NCBI GenBank assembly: GCA_937864815.1
Contig: CALMJY010000086.1
Location: forward strand, 1-48,209
DNA length: 48,209 bases
Direction: 5' to 3'
From: an uncultured Bacteroidota bacterium
GTDB taxonomy: Bacteria > Bacteroidota > Bacteroidia > Bacteroidales > VadinHA17
The notes below the pieces were generated by a model. The model made no database searches. It was not told where the DNA came from and saw only the letters and a list, made by a program, of their open reading frames with translations. The position numbers and the translations under genes are program-made. Of this stretch, positions 36,804 to 48,102 are shown one piece after another. Within the stretch, counting starts at the first letter, position 1. Each line of letters starts with the position of its first letter.

Positions 36804-39623
36804 ATGAGCGAGGAGATAAAAGTCCTGGGAGCCAGGGTTCATAACCTGCAGAATATTGATGTCACAATACCACGTAACAAGCTGGTTGTTATAACAGGCT
36901 TAAGCGGCAGTGGGAAATCATCTCTTGCTTTTGATACTATTTATGCTGAAGGGCAGCGGCGCTATATGGAAACGCTTTCTGCCTATGCACGCCAGTTTCT
37001 TGGCGGTATGGAAAGACCTGATGTAGATAAAATTACAGGATTAAGTCCGGTAATTTCCATTGAGCAGAAGACAACGAATAAGAATCCAAGATCAACTGTA
37101 GGAACAATAACTGAGATTTATGATTTTCTCAGATTACTCTTTGCACGGGCAGGGGAGGCTTATTCGTGGGCTTCGGGCGAGAAAATGGTGAAATACACCG
37201 ATGAACAGATTCTCGCGCTCGTGAAAAGCAGGTTTGCAGGTCTGAAAGTATATTTCCTGGCACCTGTCGTAAAAGGAAGAAAAGGTCATTATAAGGAGCT
37301 TTTTGAACAGCTCAGACGCAAAGGATTCCTTCATGTGAGGATTAACAATGAAATCAGGGAACTGGTTGCCGGAATGAAACTTGACAGATATAAGACGCAT
37401 TACATCGAGCTTGTAATTGATAAATTCAAAGTAGGAGATACCACCGATAAAAGACTTCACGATTCAATAATAATGTCACTTGACCAGGGAGATGGTGTGA
37501 TGATGGTACTTGATGCTGACGGCAATGAACCAAGATACTTCAGTCGTCACCTGATGTGCCCTGTTACGGGCATCTCATATAATGAACCCGCGCCACATAC
37601 CTTTTCATTCAATTCACCACAGGGCGCATGTCACTATTGCAATGGTCTGGGTGAAGTTTCAAGTATCGATGTTGAGAAAATAATCCCTGACAGGAATCTG
37701 AGTATCAGAAAAGGAGGCATTGAACCTCTCGGTAAATACAGGAATATCTGGATATTCTGGCAGATTGAAGCAATAGCCGAAAAAAACGGATTTACAATCG
37801 ATACTCCAATAAAGGATATTCCCGAAGAGATCCTGAATAAGGTTTTGTATGGATCAGATGAGGTACTGAAACTTTCAAACACACCTCTCGGTATGACCTC
37901 AAACTATTTCCTGACTTTTGAGGGTGTGGTAAATTTTATCGGAAATCTTGAGACCATAGGCAGTTCAGGTTCCGCCGGCAAGATAAAGGAACAGTATGTT
38001 CAGTATAATATATGCCCTGAATGCAATGGTACACGTCTGAAAAAGGAATCTTTGTATTTCCGTATTGCGGGTAAAAACATCGGGGAACTTGCCTCAATCG
38101 ATATCAGGGATCTGGCAGCACTTCTTGAGGGTATAGAGGAGAAGATGACTGGTAAACAGAAAGTTATTGCTGCTGAAATACTTAAGGAGATAAGGTCCCG
38201 ACTTGGATTTTTACTTGAAGTTGGTCTGGAATATCTTTCACTTAACAGAGGAGCGAGGACACTTTCAGGAGGGGAGAGCCAGAGGATCAGGCTTGCCACT
38301 CAGATAGGCTCACGACTTGTAAATGTGCTGTATATCCTTGATGAACCAAGCATAGGCTTGCATCAGAGGGACAACAGGCAGCTGATTTCCGCACTTAGAC
38401 AGCTGCGTGATGCCGGAAACTCTGTCATAGTAGTGGAACATGACAGGGAAATGATCTTGTCAGCCGATCATGTAATTGATATGGGACCGGGAGCAGGAGT
38501 CCACGGCGGACTTGTAGTTGCAAACGGTAATCCTTCTGAGATAATGAAGGTCAGTACAATAACTTCCAGCTATCTGAATAACACAAAGAAATTTAAAATA
38601 CCGGCAAAAAGACGTGAAGGAAATGGCAAATTCCTTACCCTTTCAGGGGCAAAAGGACATAACCTTAATAATGTTAATCTTACACTTCCTCTGGGAAGGT
38701 TTATATGCATAACAGGAGTTTCCGGCAGTGGTAAGTCTTCACTTATAAACCAGACACTTCATCCTGCTCTGGCAAAAAGATATCATAACTCCGGAAAGTC
38801 AGCTCTTCCTTTTCAGGAAATAAAGGGTCTTGAACATCTTGACAAGGTTATTGAGGTCAGCCAGGCTCCTATCGGAAAGACTCCCCGTTCAAATCCTGCG
38901 ACCTATACCGGCGTTTTTACCGATATCAGAAAATTATTTGAACAGACAACTGAAGCCAGGATAAGGGGATTTGGTGCCGGCCGGTTCTCATTTAATGTTA
39001 AGGGTGGAAGATGCGAAGGATGCGAAGGGGCCGGGATGAAGACTATCGAGATGAATTTTCTCCCGGATGTGTACGTCCATTGCAATGAATGTAACGGGAG
39101 GCGATATAACAGAGAAACCCTCGAGGTAAAATATAAGGGTCAGTCAATAAGTGATGTTCTTGAAATGACAATTGACAATGCTGTTGAATTTTTCGCAAAT
39201 GTTCCCTCTATATATCACAAGATAAAAACACTTCATGACGTAGGACTTGGTTACATTAAGCTGGGTCAGCAGTCAACTACTTTGTCGGGAGGTGAGGCAC
39301 AAAGGGTAAAGCTTGCCACTGAACTTGCCAGAAAAGACACAGGCAAAACACTGTATATTCTTGATGAACCGACTACTGGTTTGCATTTTGAAGATGTCAG
39401 GGTTCTGCTTGATGTTCTCAATAAGCTGGTGGATAGAGGTAATACGGTTATTGTAATCGAGCATAATCTCGACGTTGTAAAGATGGCAGATTATGTGGTT
39501 GATCTTGGAAAGGATGGAGGAAAAGCAGGAGGTAATATCCTCTTCTCGGGAACTCCTGAGCAGCTTATAAAATGCAAGGAAAGCTATACGGGAAAATACC
39601 TGAAACCCGAACTTCAGGCTTGA
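36804..39623 (+). CDS. uvrA: Excinuclease ABC subunit A
   Basis: 939 aa; [37 protein letters not shown], two ABC signatures, CxxC zinc motifs. Confidence 0.97.
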   Translation: MSEEIKVLGARVHNLQNIDVTIPRNKLVVITGLSGSGKSSLAFDTIYAEGQRRYMETLSAYARQFLGGMERPDVDKITGLSPVISIEQKTTNKNPRSTVGTITEIYDFLRLLFARAGEAYSWASGEKMVKYTDEQILALVKSRFAGLKVYFLAPVVKGRKGHYKELFEQLRRKGFLHVRINNEIRELVAGMKLDRYKTHYIELVIDKFKVGDTTDKRLHDSIIMSLDQGDGVMMVLDADGNEPRYFSRHLMCPVTGISYNEPAPHTFSFNSPQGACHYCNGLGEVSSIDVEKIIPDRNLSIRKGGIEPLGKYRNIWIFWQIEAIAEKNGFTIDTPIKDIPEEILNKVLYGSDEVLKLSNTPLGMTSNYFLTFEGVVNFIGNLETIGSSGSAGKIKEQYVQYNICPECNGTRLKKESLYFRIAGKNIGELASIDIRDLAALLEGIEEKMTGKQKVIAAEILKEIRSRLGFLLEVGLEYLSLNRGARTLSGGESQRIRLATQIGSRLVNVLYILDEPSIGLHQRDNRQLISALRQLRDAGNSVIVVEHDREMILSADHVIDMGPGAGVHGGLVVANGNPSEIMKVSTITSSYLNNTKKFKIPAKRREGNGKFLTLSGAKGHNLNNVNLTLPLGRFICITGVSGSGKSSLINQTLHPALAKRYHNSGKSALPFQEIKGLEHLDKVIEVSQAPIGKTPRSNPATYTGVFTDIRKLFEQTTEARIRGFGAGRFSFNVKGGRCEGCEGAGMKTIEMNFLPDVYVHCNECNGRRYNRETLEVKYKGQSISDVLEMTIDNAVEFFANVPSIYHKIKTLHDVGLGYIKLGQQSTTLSGGEAQRVKLATELARKDTGKTLYILDEPTTGLHFEDVRVLLDVLNKLVDRGNTVIVIEHNLDVVKMADYVVDLGKDGGKAGGNILFSGTPEQLIKCKESYTGKYLKPELQA

Positions 39624-39632
39624 GAATTTATT

Positions 39633-39640
39633 TATATTTG
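39633..39640 (+). promoter_or_regulatory. Putative -7 element TATATTTG
   Basis: TATATTTG 29 bp upstream of ATG 39670. Confidence 0.4.
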
Positions 39641-39669
39641 AGATATTTTAAACTTTAACTGTAAGGGAC

Positions 39670-40380
39670 ATGGAGAAACCTGCCGATCTGATCAAGGATG
39701 CATTTGATATGAAAACCTGGAATGAAATACATACTACCGATTCATGGAGGGTTTTTAAGATTATATCAGAACTGGTGGAGGGGTTTGAAAAACTTGCTAG
39801 GATCGGTCCGTGTGTATCCATATTTGGTTCAGCCAGAACACATTATAATGACAAATACTACAAGCTGGCCGAAGACATCGCATATAAGCTTACACTTAAC
39901 GGATACGGTGTAATTACAGGCGGAGGTCCGGGAATTATGGAGGCTGCAAACAAAGGAGCATCGCGGGGAAATGGCAAATCGGTTGGCATAAATATAGATC
40001 TTCCTTTTGAACAACGCCCTAATCCTTATATCGATGCTGACAAACTCATAACTTTCGACCATTTCTTTGTCAGAAAGGTTATGTTTATGAAATATTCCCA
40101 GGGTTTTATTGTTCTTCCCGGGGGCTTTGGCACCTTTGACGAACTTTTTGAAGCAATAACTCTCATACAGACCAGGAAGATAGGCAAGTTTCCTATCATA
40201 CTGGTAGGTAAGAAATACTGGAAGGGTCTTGTAGAATGGATCGAGGAAGTGATGCTTGAAGAGGAGGAGAACATATCTCCTGATGATTTGAAGCTATTCA
40301 GCCTTGTTGATTCTGCCAATGATGCAGTTGAAGCTATAAAGAAATTCTACTCAAGGTATCTGCTGAGTCCAAACTTCTGA
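39670..40380 (+). CDS. LOG family (TIGR00730-type) Rossmann-fold protein
   Basis: GGGPGIMEAANKGA and PGGFGTFDELFEA motifs. Confidence 0.92.
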   Translation: MEKPADLIKDAFDMKTWNEIHTTDSWRVFKIISELVEGFEKLARIGPCVSIFGSARTHYNDKYYKLAEDIAYKLTLNGYGVITGGGPGIMEAANKGASRGNGKSVGINIDLPFEQRPNPYIDADKLITFDHFFVRKVMFMKYSQGFIVLPGGFGTFDELFEAITLIQTRKIGKFPIILVGKKYWKGLVEWIEEVMLEEEENISPDDLKLFSLVDSANDAVEAIKKFYSRYLLSPNF

Positions 40381-40381
40381 T

Positions 40382-40840
40382 TCAATGTTTTCTCATTCTG
40401 TCCATTTCGCGTGAAGCATCTTTTCTTTTGAGTGTCTCACGCTTGTCATATTCTTTTTTGCCTTTGGATATTGCTATCTCTGTTTTGGCAAGACCTCTGT
40501 CATTGATAAAAACCCTGATGACTATAATAGTAAGACCGGTCTCCTTCACCTTTCTCTCAATCTTTCTGAGTTCCCGAGATGTGAGTAGAAGCTTCCTGTC
40601 TCTCAGCGGATCATGATTATTGAGATTTCCCCACCAGTATTCCGCTATATGCATTCCCTTAAGGTAAAGCTCTCCATTACTGAAGTAACAGTAAGAATCA
40701 GCAATTGTAGCCTTGCCCAGCCTGATCGATTTAATTTCTGTGCCTGACAGTTTTATTCCGGCAATAAACTTTTCGAGAAACTCATAATCATGAGAAGCCT
40801 TCTTGTTCTTAATTACAATATTTGCAGAACTCCCTTTCAT
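40382..40840 (-). CDS. smpB: SsrA-binding protein SmpB
   Basis: [46 protein letters not shown]. Confidence 0.95.
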   Translation of the reverse strand: MKGSSANIVIKNKKASHDYEFLEKFIAGIKLSGTEIKSIRLGKATIADSYCYFSNGELYLKGMHIAEYWWGNLNNHDPLRDRKLLLTSRELRKIERKVKETGLTIIVIRVFINDRGLAKTEIAISKGKKEYDKRETLKRKDASREMDRMRKH

Positions 40841-40849
40841 TATTCACAA

Positions 40850-41431
40850 CTAATCAAAGAAAGAGTAATATATTCTGTCTGACAGCATTATCATGAAAAT
40901 GTTTGCTGCTATATAGATTGCTGAAAATACCACGGTTGAAGAGACAAGCAACGGGATTCTTTTATGCTGAGGCGGTTTGAGCATTACTTCAGCACCTGTC
41001 CAGAAAATATAAAGTCCGTAAAAAGCTAAAATATTGATGAAGAGGAGTGACTCAAAAACCGAGCTAAGGACCTGACACAGCAGAAAGGGGACAATAGAAA
41101 ATACAACAAGCCTGAATGCAACTTTGAAACTTCTGCCAAGATCAAGCGGATATGTTGTTTCACGAAGGATCAGTGCAGCCAGGTATGTTGTTATCAGAAC
41201 GACAACAAGTTTCCTTATTCCAAAGAATAAAGAATATACAAATGAGAGTTCAGTATTTATAAAAATAAGTGATCCTGCTATTGCAGCTACAGATACAAGC
41301 AGAGTCAGGGGAAGCAGAAGGCTGTTTCTGATAAGCAATATGGGTGTGTTTTCCGAATCAATTTTTACCCAATACCTTGAAGGATTGAAGAGTATATTCT
41401 TTATTCCCGTCAGAAGAAACCGGTAGTCCAT
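40850..41431 (-). CDS. YIP1-family multi-TM membrane protein
   Basis: 193 aa; GIKNILFNPSRYWVKI followed by several TM helices. Confidence 0.75.
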   Translation of the reverse strand: MDYRFLLTGIKNILFNPSRYWVKIDSENTPILLIRNSLLLPLTLLVSVAAIAGSLIFINTELSFVYSLFFGIRKLVVVLITTYLAALILRETTYPLDLGRSFKVAFRLVVFSIVPFLLCQVLSSVFESLLFINILAFYGLYIFWTGAEVMLKPPQHKRIPLLVSSTVVFSAIYIAANIFMIMLSDRIYYSFFD

Positions 41432-41518
41432 AAATTATTGTATTGAATGAGCGTCAAAATTAATTAATTTTAGTGTATATTGCTTTTATTCCAAAATATC
41501 AGCTGATTGGACCCGGAA

Positions 41519-42439
41519 ATGACTGATAATTATGATCTTGTAATGGTTACCGGTCCTACTGCTTCAGGGAAGACCTCGCTTGCTGTTTCAATTGCACACC
41601 GTTTAAATGGTGAAATAATAAGCGCTGATTCACGACAGGTTTACAGAGGCATGGACATTGGTACCGGTAAAGACTATGATGATTATATCATTGACGGATT
41701 CAGTATTCCTTTTCACCTGATTGATATTGCAGAACCCGGGTACAAGTATAATGTCTTTGAATACCAGCGCGACTTTTTCAGAGTATACAAATCATTAAAG
41801 GAGAGGAACATATTTCCTGTAGTATGTGGTGGCTCCGGAATGTATGTTGATAGTATTATAAAGGGATACAAAATGGTGGAAGTCCCTCCCGACACCGGAC
41901 TAAGGAGCCGGCTTGAGAAAAAAACCATGGAGGAGCTTACAGGGATACTGGCTGCATTGAAAAGCATGCATAATACAACTGACTTAGATTCAAAGAAGAG
42001 ACTCATCAGGGCTATTGAGATAGAACACTTTAGCAAAAACCGCAAGGCACATAAAAGCAATATGCCCCGCATTAACTCCCTGGTAATTGGTATAATGATT
42101 GAAAGGGATAAGAGGAGACAGATGATCAGCCAGCGATTAAGGCAGAGGTTGGAATCAGGTATGGTTGAGGAGGTTAAAAGGATTATTGATTCAGGAGTTG
42201 ATCCGGAGATAATGATATATTACGGACTGGAATACAAATATATAACTCTTTATCTGACACGCAGACTAACCTATGATAAGATGATCAGTGACCTTGAGAT
42301 CGCCATTCACCAGTTCGCAAAACGACAAATGACCTGGTTCAGGGGCATGGAAAAGAAAGGGACAAAGATCCATTGGATCGATGGGGAATTACCAATGTCT
42401 GAAAAGGTTGAAAGAGTATTGGATTTGTTAAAAACTTGA
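41519..42439 (+). CDS. miaA: tRNA dimethylallyltransferase
   Basis: VTGPTASGKTSLAVSIAHRLNGEIISADSRQVYRGMDIGTGK; ATG at 41519 within ORF 41507-42439. Confidence 0.95.
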   Translation: MTDNYDLVMVTGPTASGKTSLAVSIAHRLNGEIISADSRQVYRGMDIGTGKDYDDYIIDGFSIPFHLIDIAEPGYKYNVFEYQRDFFRVYKSLKERNIFPVVCGGSGMYVDSIIKGYKMVEVPPDTGLRSRLEKKTMEELTGILAALKSMHNTTDLDSKKRLIRAIEIEHFSKNRKAHKSNMPRINSLVIGIMIERDKRRQMISQRLRQRLESGMVEEVKRIIDSGVDPEIMIYYGLEYKYITLYLTRRLTYDKMISDLEIAIHQFAKRQMTWFRGMEKKGTKIHWIDGELPMSEKVERVLDLLKT

Positions 42440-42541
42440 CCTCTTCCCCCAGCCCCTTCTCCCAAGGGAGACGGGGAGTATTTATTTCACGTTTAATTAG
42501 TTAAGTCCCTCCCACTTGGGGGAGGGATTTAGGGAGAGGTA
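42437..42541. repeat. Imperfect inverted repeat between convergent miaA and S9 peptidase genes
   Basis: acctcttcccccagccccttctcccaagggagacggggag ... gtccctcccacttgggggagggatttagggagaggt. Confidence 0.8.
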
Positions 42542-42542
42542 A

Positions 42543-44603
42543 CTACTTCAGATAAGTATCAAGCCATTCAAAGAATTCTCTCTGCCAGATGATTGCATTA
42601 TGGGGCTTTGTTACAAAGTGATATTCATCCTCAAAAAATAATAGTCGGCTGGGCACTCCTTTCAACTGCGCTGCCTGAAATGCTTCCAGACTCTGTGTAT
42701 AAGGGATTCTGAAATCATTGGCACCTGTTATAATAAGTATAGGTGTATCCCAGTTATCAACCATCTGATGAGGCGAAAACTTGTAGCTTGCCGGAGTATT
42801 CCAGTAAGGACCTTCAATATCTTTATCAGGGAACCAGAGCTCTTCGGTTGAGCCATACCAGCTTGTGAAGTTGAACATCCCGCAATGGGAAATAAAAGCC
42901 TTGAACCTTCCTCCATGCATACCTGCCAGGTAGAATACGGAATATCCTCCATAGGAGGCTCCTACGGCACCCAGCTTTTCCTTGTCGACAAAGGATTCTT
43001 TTGCCATTGCATCAGTGGCATCAAGATAATCCTGGATATTTGAACCTCCGTAATCACCTGAAATCTGTTCTTTCCAATCCTGTCCGAATCCTGAATTGCC
43101 ACGTCTGTTTGGTGCAATTACTATATACCCCTTAGCTGCCATCAGCTGATAATTCCACCGGTATGACCAGCTCTGGCCAAGTGGTCCCTGAGGACCGCCC
43201 TTGCAAAACAGAAGGGCAGGATATTTTTTAGACGGATCAAAGTCCGGCGGATATATGACCCACATCTGCATATCCTTACTGTCTTTTGTCCGTATGTACC
43301 TCTCCTCCACCTTACCCATTTTCACGTTATCATAAATATCCTTATTCAGCTTTGTAATCTGACTAAGGGCTCCGGTTTTTGTATCAACAACCGCGATTTC
43401 AGACGCCATGGACATTGACTGAATACCTGATACCATGACTCCTGACTTCAGATTGAGAGGTCCAAGATCATGAATGCCTTCTGTTATTTTGTCAACCCCT
43501 TTGCCGCTTATACTGGTCTTAAATATCTGTGTGGTGCCAAGGTATGCACAGGTAAAAAATAAATTCTGATCATCGGACCAGTTAATGTTTTCAACATCAA
43601 AATTCCAGCCTTTGGTCAGCCATTGTCTTTTCTTCTCTTTGATATCATAAATAAATAGCCTGTCAAGATCAGCCTCATATCCGTCTCTTTCCATGCTCTG
43701 ATAAGCGATTTTTGAACCATCAGGTGAAAATACAGGGTATTTATCATAACCTCTGTTTCCATCAGTAATATTAAGTTCTTCCGACGTTTTCAGATCATAA
43801 AGATAAATGTCTGAATTAGTGCTTCTGGCATCCGCAACACCATTGAGCCTTTTCGAACTGTATGCAATATATTTACCATCGGGGCTCCATGATATTTCTG
43901 TTTCATCAAAATATGGAGAGGTGGGTGATTCGTACCTCTGTCCTTCCATGATGTCCTTTATGCCGCTAACCTCACTGCCATTGAATGATGCTACAAAAAT
44001 GTGGCTGTATGAATAATCGCTCCAGGAGTTCCAGTGCCTGTACATCAGGTCATTAATAATCCTGACATTTGCTTTAGGGAGATTGTGTTTTTCATTTGCA
44101 GTCTGGTCTATTTTGACTCTTCTGGTAAAATAAATTTTGTTGCCATCAGGTGAGACTGAGAAGATCTCAAAATCGCTGAGCCCTGATACAGACTTTTGTT
44201 CCGATCCATCAGGATTCATTGTAAAGAGTGCGCCTTTGCTTACAAATGCAATTGATTTTCCATTATTGATCCATTGCGGAGAATTACCTCCATCAGTTGT
44301 AAGCCGGGTGGTTACCCCGTCAGCCACCGATACCTTATAAATATTGGTTATTCTTGTTTCTGTTTTGACGTCTATATCTGTTGCAGTATAAAGAACAGAT
44401 GTACCGTCGGGAGAAAGTGAAAATGTTCCCATTCGTCTGAATTTCCAGAGAATTTCAGGAGTCATTAACCCTCCGGCTTTCTCTTCAGCAGTCAGAGTAT
44501 TGTTTACTTGTGTCGTTTTTTCCTGTACAGGACCTGGTTTTTGGTTACATGAAACAAGCAGTATGGTAACAAGAACAAGTGACGGGAATGATAAATTCTT
44601 CAT
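42543..44603 (-). CDS. S9 family (prolyl-oligopeptidase-like) peptidase, lipoprotein
   Basis: Likely start MKNLSFPSLVLVTILLVSCNQ; catalytic GASYGGYS, TGANDFRIPY, DEYHFV; N-terminal PD40 propeller. Confidence 0.92.
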   Translation of the reverse strand: MKNLSFPSLVLVTILLVSCNQKPGPVQEKTTQVNNTLTAEEKAGGLMTPEILWKFRRMGTFSLSPDGTSVLYTATDIDVKTETRITNIYKVSVADGVTTRLTTDGGNSPQWINNGKSIAFVSKGALFTMNPDGSEQKSVSGLSDFEIFSVSPDGNKIYFTRRVKIDQTANEKHNLPKANVRIINDLMYRHWNSWSDYSYSHIFVASFNGSEVSGIKDIMEGQRYESPTSPYFDETEISWSPDGKYIAYSSKRLNGVADARSTNSDIYLYDLKTSEELNITDGNRGYDKYPVFSPDGSKIAYQSMERDGYEADLDRLFIYDIKEKKRQWLTKGWNFDVENINWSDDQNLFFTCAYLGTTQIFKTSISGKGVDKITEGIHDLGPLNLKSGVMVSGIQSMSMASEIAVVDTKTGALSQITKLNKDIYDNVKMGKVEERYIRTKDSKDMQMWVIYPPDFDPSKKYPALLFCKGGPQGPLGQSWSYRWNYQLMAAKGYIVIAPNRRGNSGFGQDWKEQISGDYGGSNIQDYLDATDAMAKESFVDKEKLGAVGASYGGYSVFYLAGMHGGRFKAFISHCGMFNFTSWYGSTEELWFPDKDIEGPYWNTPASYKFSPHQMVDNWDTPILIITGANDFRIPYTQSLEAFQAAQLKGVPSRLLFFEDEYHFVTKPHNAIIWQREFFEWLDTYLK

Positions 44604-44660
44604 AATGATTAATTTGTGTTTACCAATTTTTTTGCCTTTCTCCATGAGGGAGCCCGGGAT

Positions 44661-44790
44661 ATTGAAAAAGTTATTTTTAACCACAAAGACACAGAGTTTT
44701 CACAAAGTACACAAAGGTAAAGCCTGGTTTAATATATTTCTTTGTGATCTCTTTGCTTTATCTTTGTGACCTCTGTGGTTAAATAGATAA
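44661..44790. repeat. ~130 bp imperfect palindrome, copy B of the AACCrCArAG family
   Basis: attgaaaaagttatttttaaccacaaagacacagag...tctttgtgacctctgtggttaa. Confidence 0.8.
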
Positions 44791-44815
44791 TAGGTGTATA
44801 TTGAATTGTAAAAGT

Positions 44816-45823
44816 CTATTTTTTAAGAGCTTCAGACACTTTAGTCTTCAGTTCATCATAGAGTTCAGGATTGTCCTTGATGATCTGTTTTACAGCATCA
44901 CGTCCCTGACCAAGTTTTGTATCGCCATAGCTGAACCACGATCCGCTCTTTTTTATAATTTCAAAATCAACACCCAGGTCAACAATTTCCCCTAACTGGG
45001 AAATGCCCTCACCATACAGTATATCGAAATCGGCCTTTTTAAAAGGAGGTGCAAGTTTGTTTTTTACTATTTTAACCCTGGTCCTGCTCCCGATTATCTC
45101 TTCACCCTCTTTAAGCTGGTTTGTTTTACGGATGTCGAGTCTGACTGATGCATAAAATTTCAGTGCATTACCTCCTGTTGTAGTTTCGGGATTACCAAAC
45201 ATAACTCCGATCTTGTCGCGAAGCTGATTGATGAATATACACGAGGTATTCGTCTTGTTTATATTGGCTGTAAGCTTTCTGAGTGCCTGTGACATCAGCC
45301 TTGCCTGAAGCCCCATCTTTGAATCACCCATTTCTCCTTCAATTTCGGCTTTTGGCGTAAGAGCTGCCACAGAGTCGATAACTATAACATCTATAGCGCC
45401 TGATCTTATAAGGTTATCAGCAATCTCAAGAGCCTGTTCTCCGTTGTCGGGCTGGGAAATAAGAAGATTTTCCACGTCAACACCCAGCTTTTCAGCGTAA
45501 TTGCGGTCAAAAGTATGTTCTGCATCAATGATAGCTGCTATACCTCCGTTTTTCTGTGCCTCGGCAACTGAATGAATAGCCAGTGTGGTTTTACCGGAAG
45601 CTTCAGGACCGTAGATTTCAATAACCCTTCCGCGTGGCAAACCTCCGATTCCCAGTGCAGCATCAAGACCAATAGAACCGGTTGAAATCACCTGGATGTT
45701 TTCAATAGCCTGGTCTCCGAGTTTCATAATGGTACCCTTGCCGAAATCCTTTTCGATTTTACCCAGGGTCACCTCAAGTGCCTTAAGTTTGTCCTTGTTT
45801 ATTTCTTTTCTTTCCTTGCTCAT
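44816..45823 (-). CDS. recA: Recombinase RecA
   Basis: [62 protein letters not shown]. Confidence 0.98.
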   Translation of the reverse strand: MSKERKEINKDKLKALEVTLGKIEKDFGKGTIMKLGDQAIENIQVISTGSIGLDAALGIGGLPRGRVIEIYGPEASGKTTLAIHSVAEAQKNGGIAAIIDAEHTFDRNYAEKLGVDVENLLISQPDNGEQALEIADNLIRSGAIDVIVIDSVAALTPKAEIEGEMGDSKMGLQARLMSQALRKLTANINKTNTSCIFINQLRDKIGVMFGNPETTTGGNALKFYASVRLDIRKTNQLKEGEEIIGSRTRVKIVKNKLAPPFKKADFDILYGEGISQLGEIVDLGVDFEIIKKSGSWFSYGDTKLGQGRDAVKQIIKDNPELYDELKTKVSEALKK

Positions 45824-45838
45824 AAAAAATATTTTGAA

Positions 45839-46303
45839 TTAATATTTGTACAAATCGAGTATCTGCTTTGTATGTTCTGATGTATTGACCTTGTTTATTA
45901 CTTTTTCAATGCCCCCCTTTTCATTAATGATAAAAGTTGTCCTGATTACACCGAAATAGGTTTTGCCGTACATTTGTTTCTCTCCCCACACACCATAATC
46001 GTTCAGAATCTTTTTCGATTCATCTGCAATCAGTGGAAAGGGAAGAGAATATTTTCCAGCAAATTTACTGTGTGATTTTTCGCTATCCGGACTTACACCG
46101 ACAACTTCAAAACCTTTTTTTAACAGAACTGTCTGATTATCTCTTAGATTGCATGCTTCTGCAGTGCACCCCGGGGTATTGTCTTTGGGATAAAAATAAA
46201 GGATTACCTTTTTACCTTTAAAGTCAGTTAATTTTACCTTGTTTCCGTTTTGGTCAATGCCTTCAAACAGAGGCGCTTTTGACCCTTCTTTCAACATTGC
46301 CAT
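45839..46303 (-). CDS. bcp: Thioredoxin-dependent thiol peroxidase (BCP-type peroxiredoxin)
   Basis: ORF 45839-46474 with likely start near MAMLKEGSKAPLFEG; FYPKDNTPGCTAEACNLRDN. Confidence 0.92.
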   Translation of the reverse strand: MAMLKEGSKAPLFEGIDQNGNKVKLTDFKGKKVILYFYPKDNTPGCTAEACNLRDNQTVLLKKGFEVVGVSPDSEKSHSKFAGKYSLPFPLIADESKKILNDYGVWGEKQMYGKTYFGVIRTTFIINEKGGIEKVINKVNTSEHTKQILDLYKY

Positions 46304-46449
46304 ATCAGGTCCGATTTTGTTATTAGCGGTAAATTTACGAAGTTTGAACTGTAATAAGTAAAAAACAGGTTTATTATTATCAACACGAATCAGAGGATAT
46401 TGTTCCATAGCTTCCGGCAAAGGATATATATTATTTAGCAGTCCGAGAC

Positions 46450-48102
46450 ATGGTGAAATTAGTGAATTTTTCAAAACATTATATACTTCTTCTGATTATT
46501 CTGATCTGGTTTTTTCCATACGGACTGTTTTCCCAGGGAAATAACCCCAAGCCTACCAGACAATCTTCAATGGAGGCCTATTCCAGGGGCGATTATGAAA
46601 AAGCTTATCGTGAATTCAATGAACTGCTGAAGACTTATTCCAAAGATCCTTTATATAAATATTATGCAGCAGCCTGTCTTGTAAAGCTGGAAAGAGATCC
46701 TGCAGAAGCCGTTACTCTTATGGACCAGGCACTTGAGAGCAATACCGCAGCCCGTCCATTGCCTGAAGATGCCCTCTTCATTCTGGCAAGGGCACAGCAT
46801 CTGAATGGTGATTTTGACGCCGCTGCCGGTTCTTACAACAGGTATACTGACCAGGTAGGGAAAAAGAATGCCAGGGAGCAGGGAGTTCCTGATTTCATTC
46901 AGCAATGCCAGCAGCAAAAGGGTGCTGCTGAAAAAGTCACCCTGATACCTGTAGAGAAAAAAGAGGAAGGGATCAAACCTGCTGTTGCTGCTCCGGTTGT
47001 TCCGGTGGTTGTTGAAAAGAAGGAGCCAATTGTTGAAAGCACTTTACCACAAAAAGAACCTCTGGCCGAAAATTACTCCAGACTTCTCGATGAGGCACTT
47101 GGCTTTCAATATATGGCTGATTCAGTCAGCTTACTGATTGCTGATCAGAAGCAGCAGATGGATAAACTGCCTAATGATAAAAAGGCTGCTGCCAGATCAA
47201 AAATTGCCTCTTATGAAACTATTGCAGCCGGATATCAGAAATCAGCCGATCAGAAATATGCAGAAGCTCACAAAGCTTTAAATCCTGAGGAAGATCATAG
47301 TTCCGAAACCTCGCAAATAATTGATAATCAGAATTATAAAACTTCTGATAATCAAGGTGTTACAGGTCAGGGAGATATAAAAATCCCTTCCGACACTCTG
47401 GAGATCTACTCCTATTTCAAAGTACTTGATAAACCGGTTACAGACAAGGATGAAAAGATTGAGATTGATCCTGTCGTACCGGAAGGTCTGATATACCGGA
47501 TACAGGTAGCAGTATTCAGGAATCCCGTTTCACCTGTATATTTTAAGGGAATAACTCCTGTCTATGGTTTCAGAAATGAAGGTTCGGAACTGAAGACATA
47601 CTATGCAGGCATGTTTCGCAGGATAAACGATGCAAGGAACGCACTTGCGGAAATCAAAGGCAAGGGATTCAAGGATTCCTTTATCTCATCCTTCATTGGA
47701 AAGAAGCCTGTCTCTGCCGACAGGGCTGCGGTGCTGGAAAAGGAGTGGGGCAATAAGCCGTTTGAAAGGACTGTTAATAAATTGCCGGTTATTATTCCTG
47801 CCGATACACTTCCTCCAACCCTTGTATTCAGGGTTGAGGTTATGAGGGTTCCGAAACCGGTAAAACCCAATATTATTGAGTCGATGAAAACCCTTGCAGG
47901 GAGCAGGGGTTTAGATATTATTACACTGGAAGACAAGAAAATTGCATATTTAATCGGGAATTTTATTACTTTTGAAAGCGCTGCCGAATATGCCGATCTG
48001 ATAGTCAGGAATGGTTACCGCGATGCAAAAGTGGTAGCCTGGCTCGGAACAAAGGAGATACCTCTGGAGACAGCAAGGCAGCTTTTTGAGAATCTGAAAT
48101 GA
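46450..48102 (+). CDS. Secreted TPR-like protein with two C-terminal SPOR-like segments
   Basis: Signal peptide LLLIILIWFFPYGLFSQ; TPR-like SMEAYSRGDYEKAYREFNELLKTYSKDPLYKYYAAACLVKLERD; YRIQVAVFRNPV...FKGITPVYGFR and FRVEVMRVPKPV...YLIGNFITFESAAEYADLIVRNGYRDAKVVAW. Confidence 0.7.
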   Translation: MVKLVNFSKHYILLLIILIWFFPYGLFSQGNNPKPTRQSSMEAYSRGDYEKAYREFNELLKTYSKDPLYKYYAAACLVKLERDPAEAVTLMDQALESNTAARPLPEDALFILARAQHLNGDFDAAAGSYNRYTDQVGKKNAREQGVPDFIQQCQQQKGAAEKVTLIPVEKKEEGIKPAVAAPVVPVVVEKKEPIVESTLPQKEPLAENYSRLLDEALGFQYMADSVSLLIADQKQQMDKLPNDKKAAARSKIASYETIAAGYQKSADQKYAEAHKALNPEEDHSSETSQIIDNQNYKTSDNQGVTGQGDIKIPSDTLEIYSYFKVLDKPVTDKDEKIEIDPVVPEGLIYRIQVAVFRNPVSPVYFKGITPVYGFRNEGSELKTYYAGMFRRINDARNALAEIKGKGFKDSFISSFIGKKPVSADRAAVLEKEWGNKPFERTVNKLPVIIPADTLPPTLVFRVEVMRVPKPVKPNIIESMKTLAGSRGLDIITLEDKKIAYLIGNFITFESAAEYADLIVRNGYRDAKVVAWLGTKEIPLETARQLFENLK

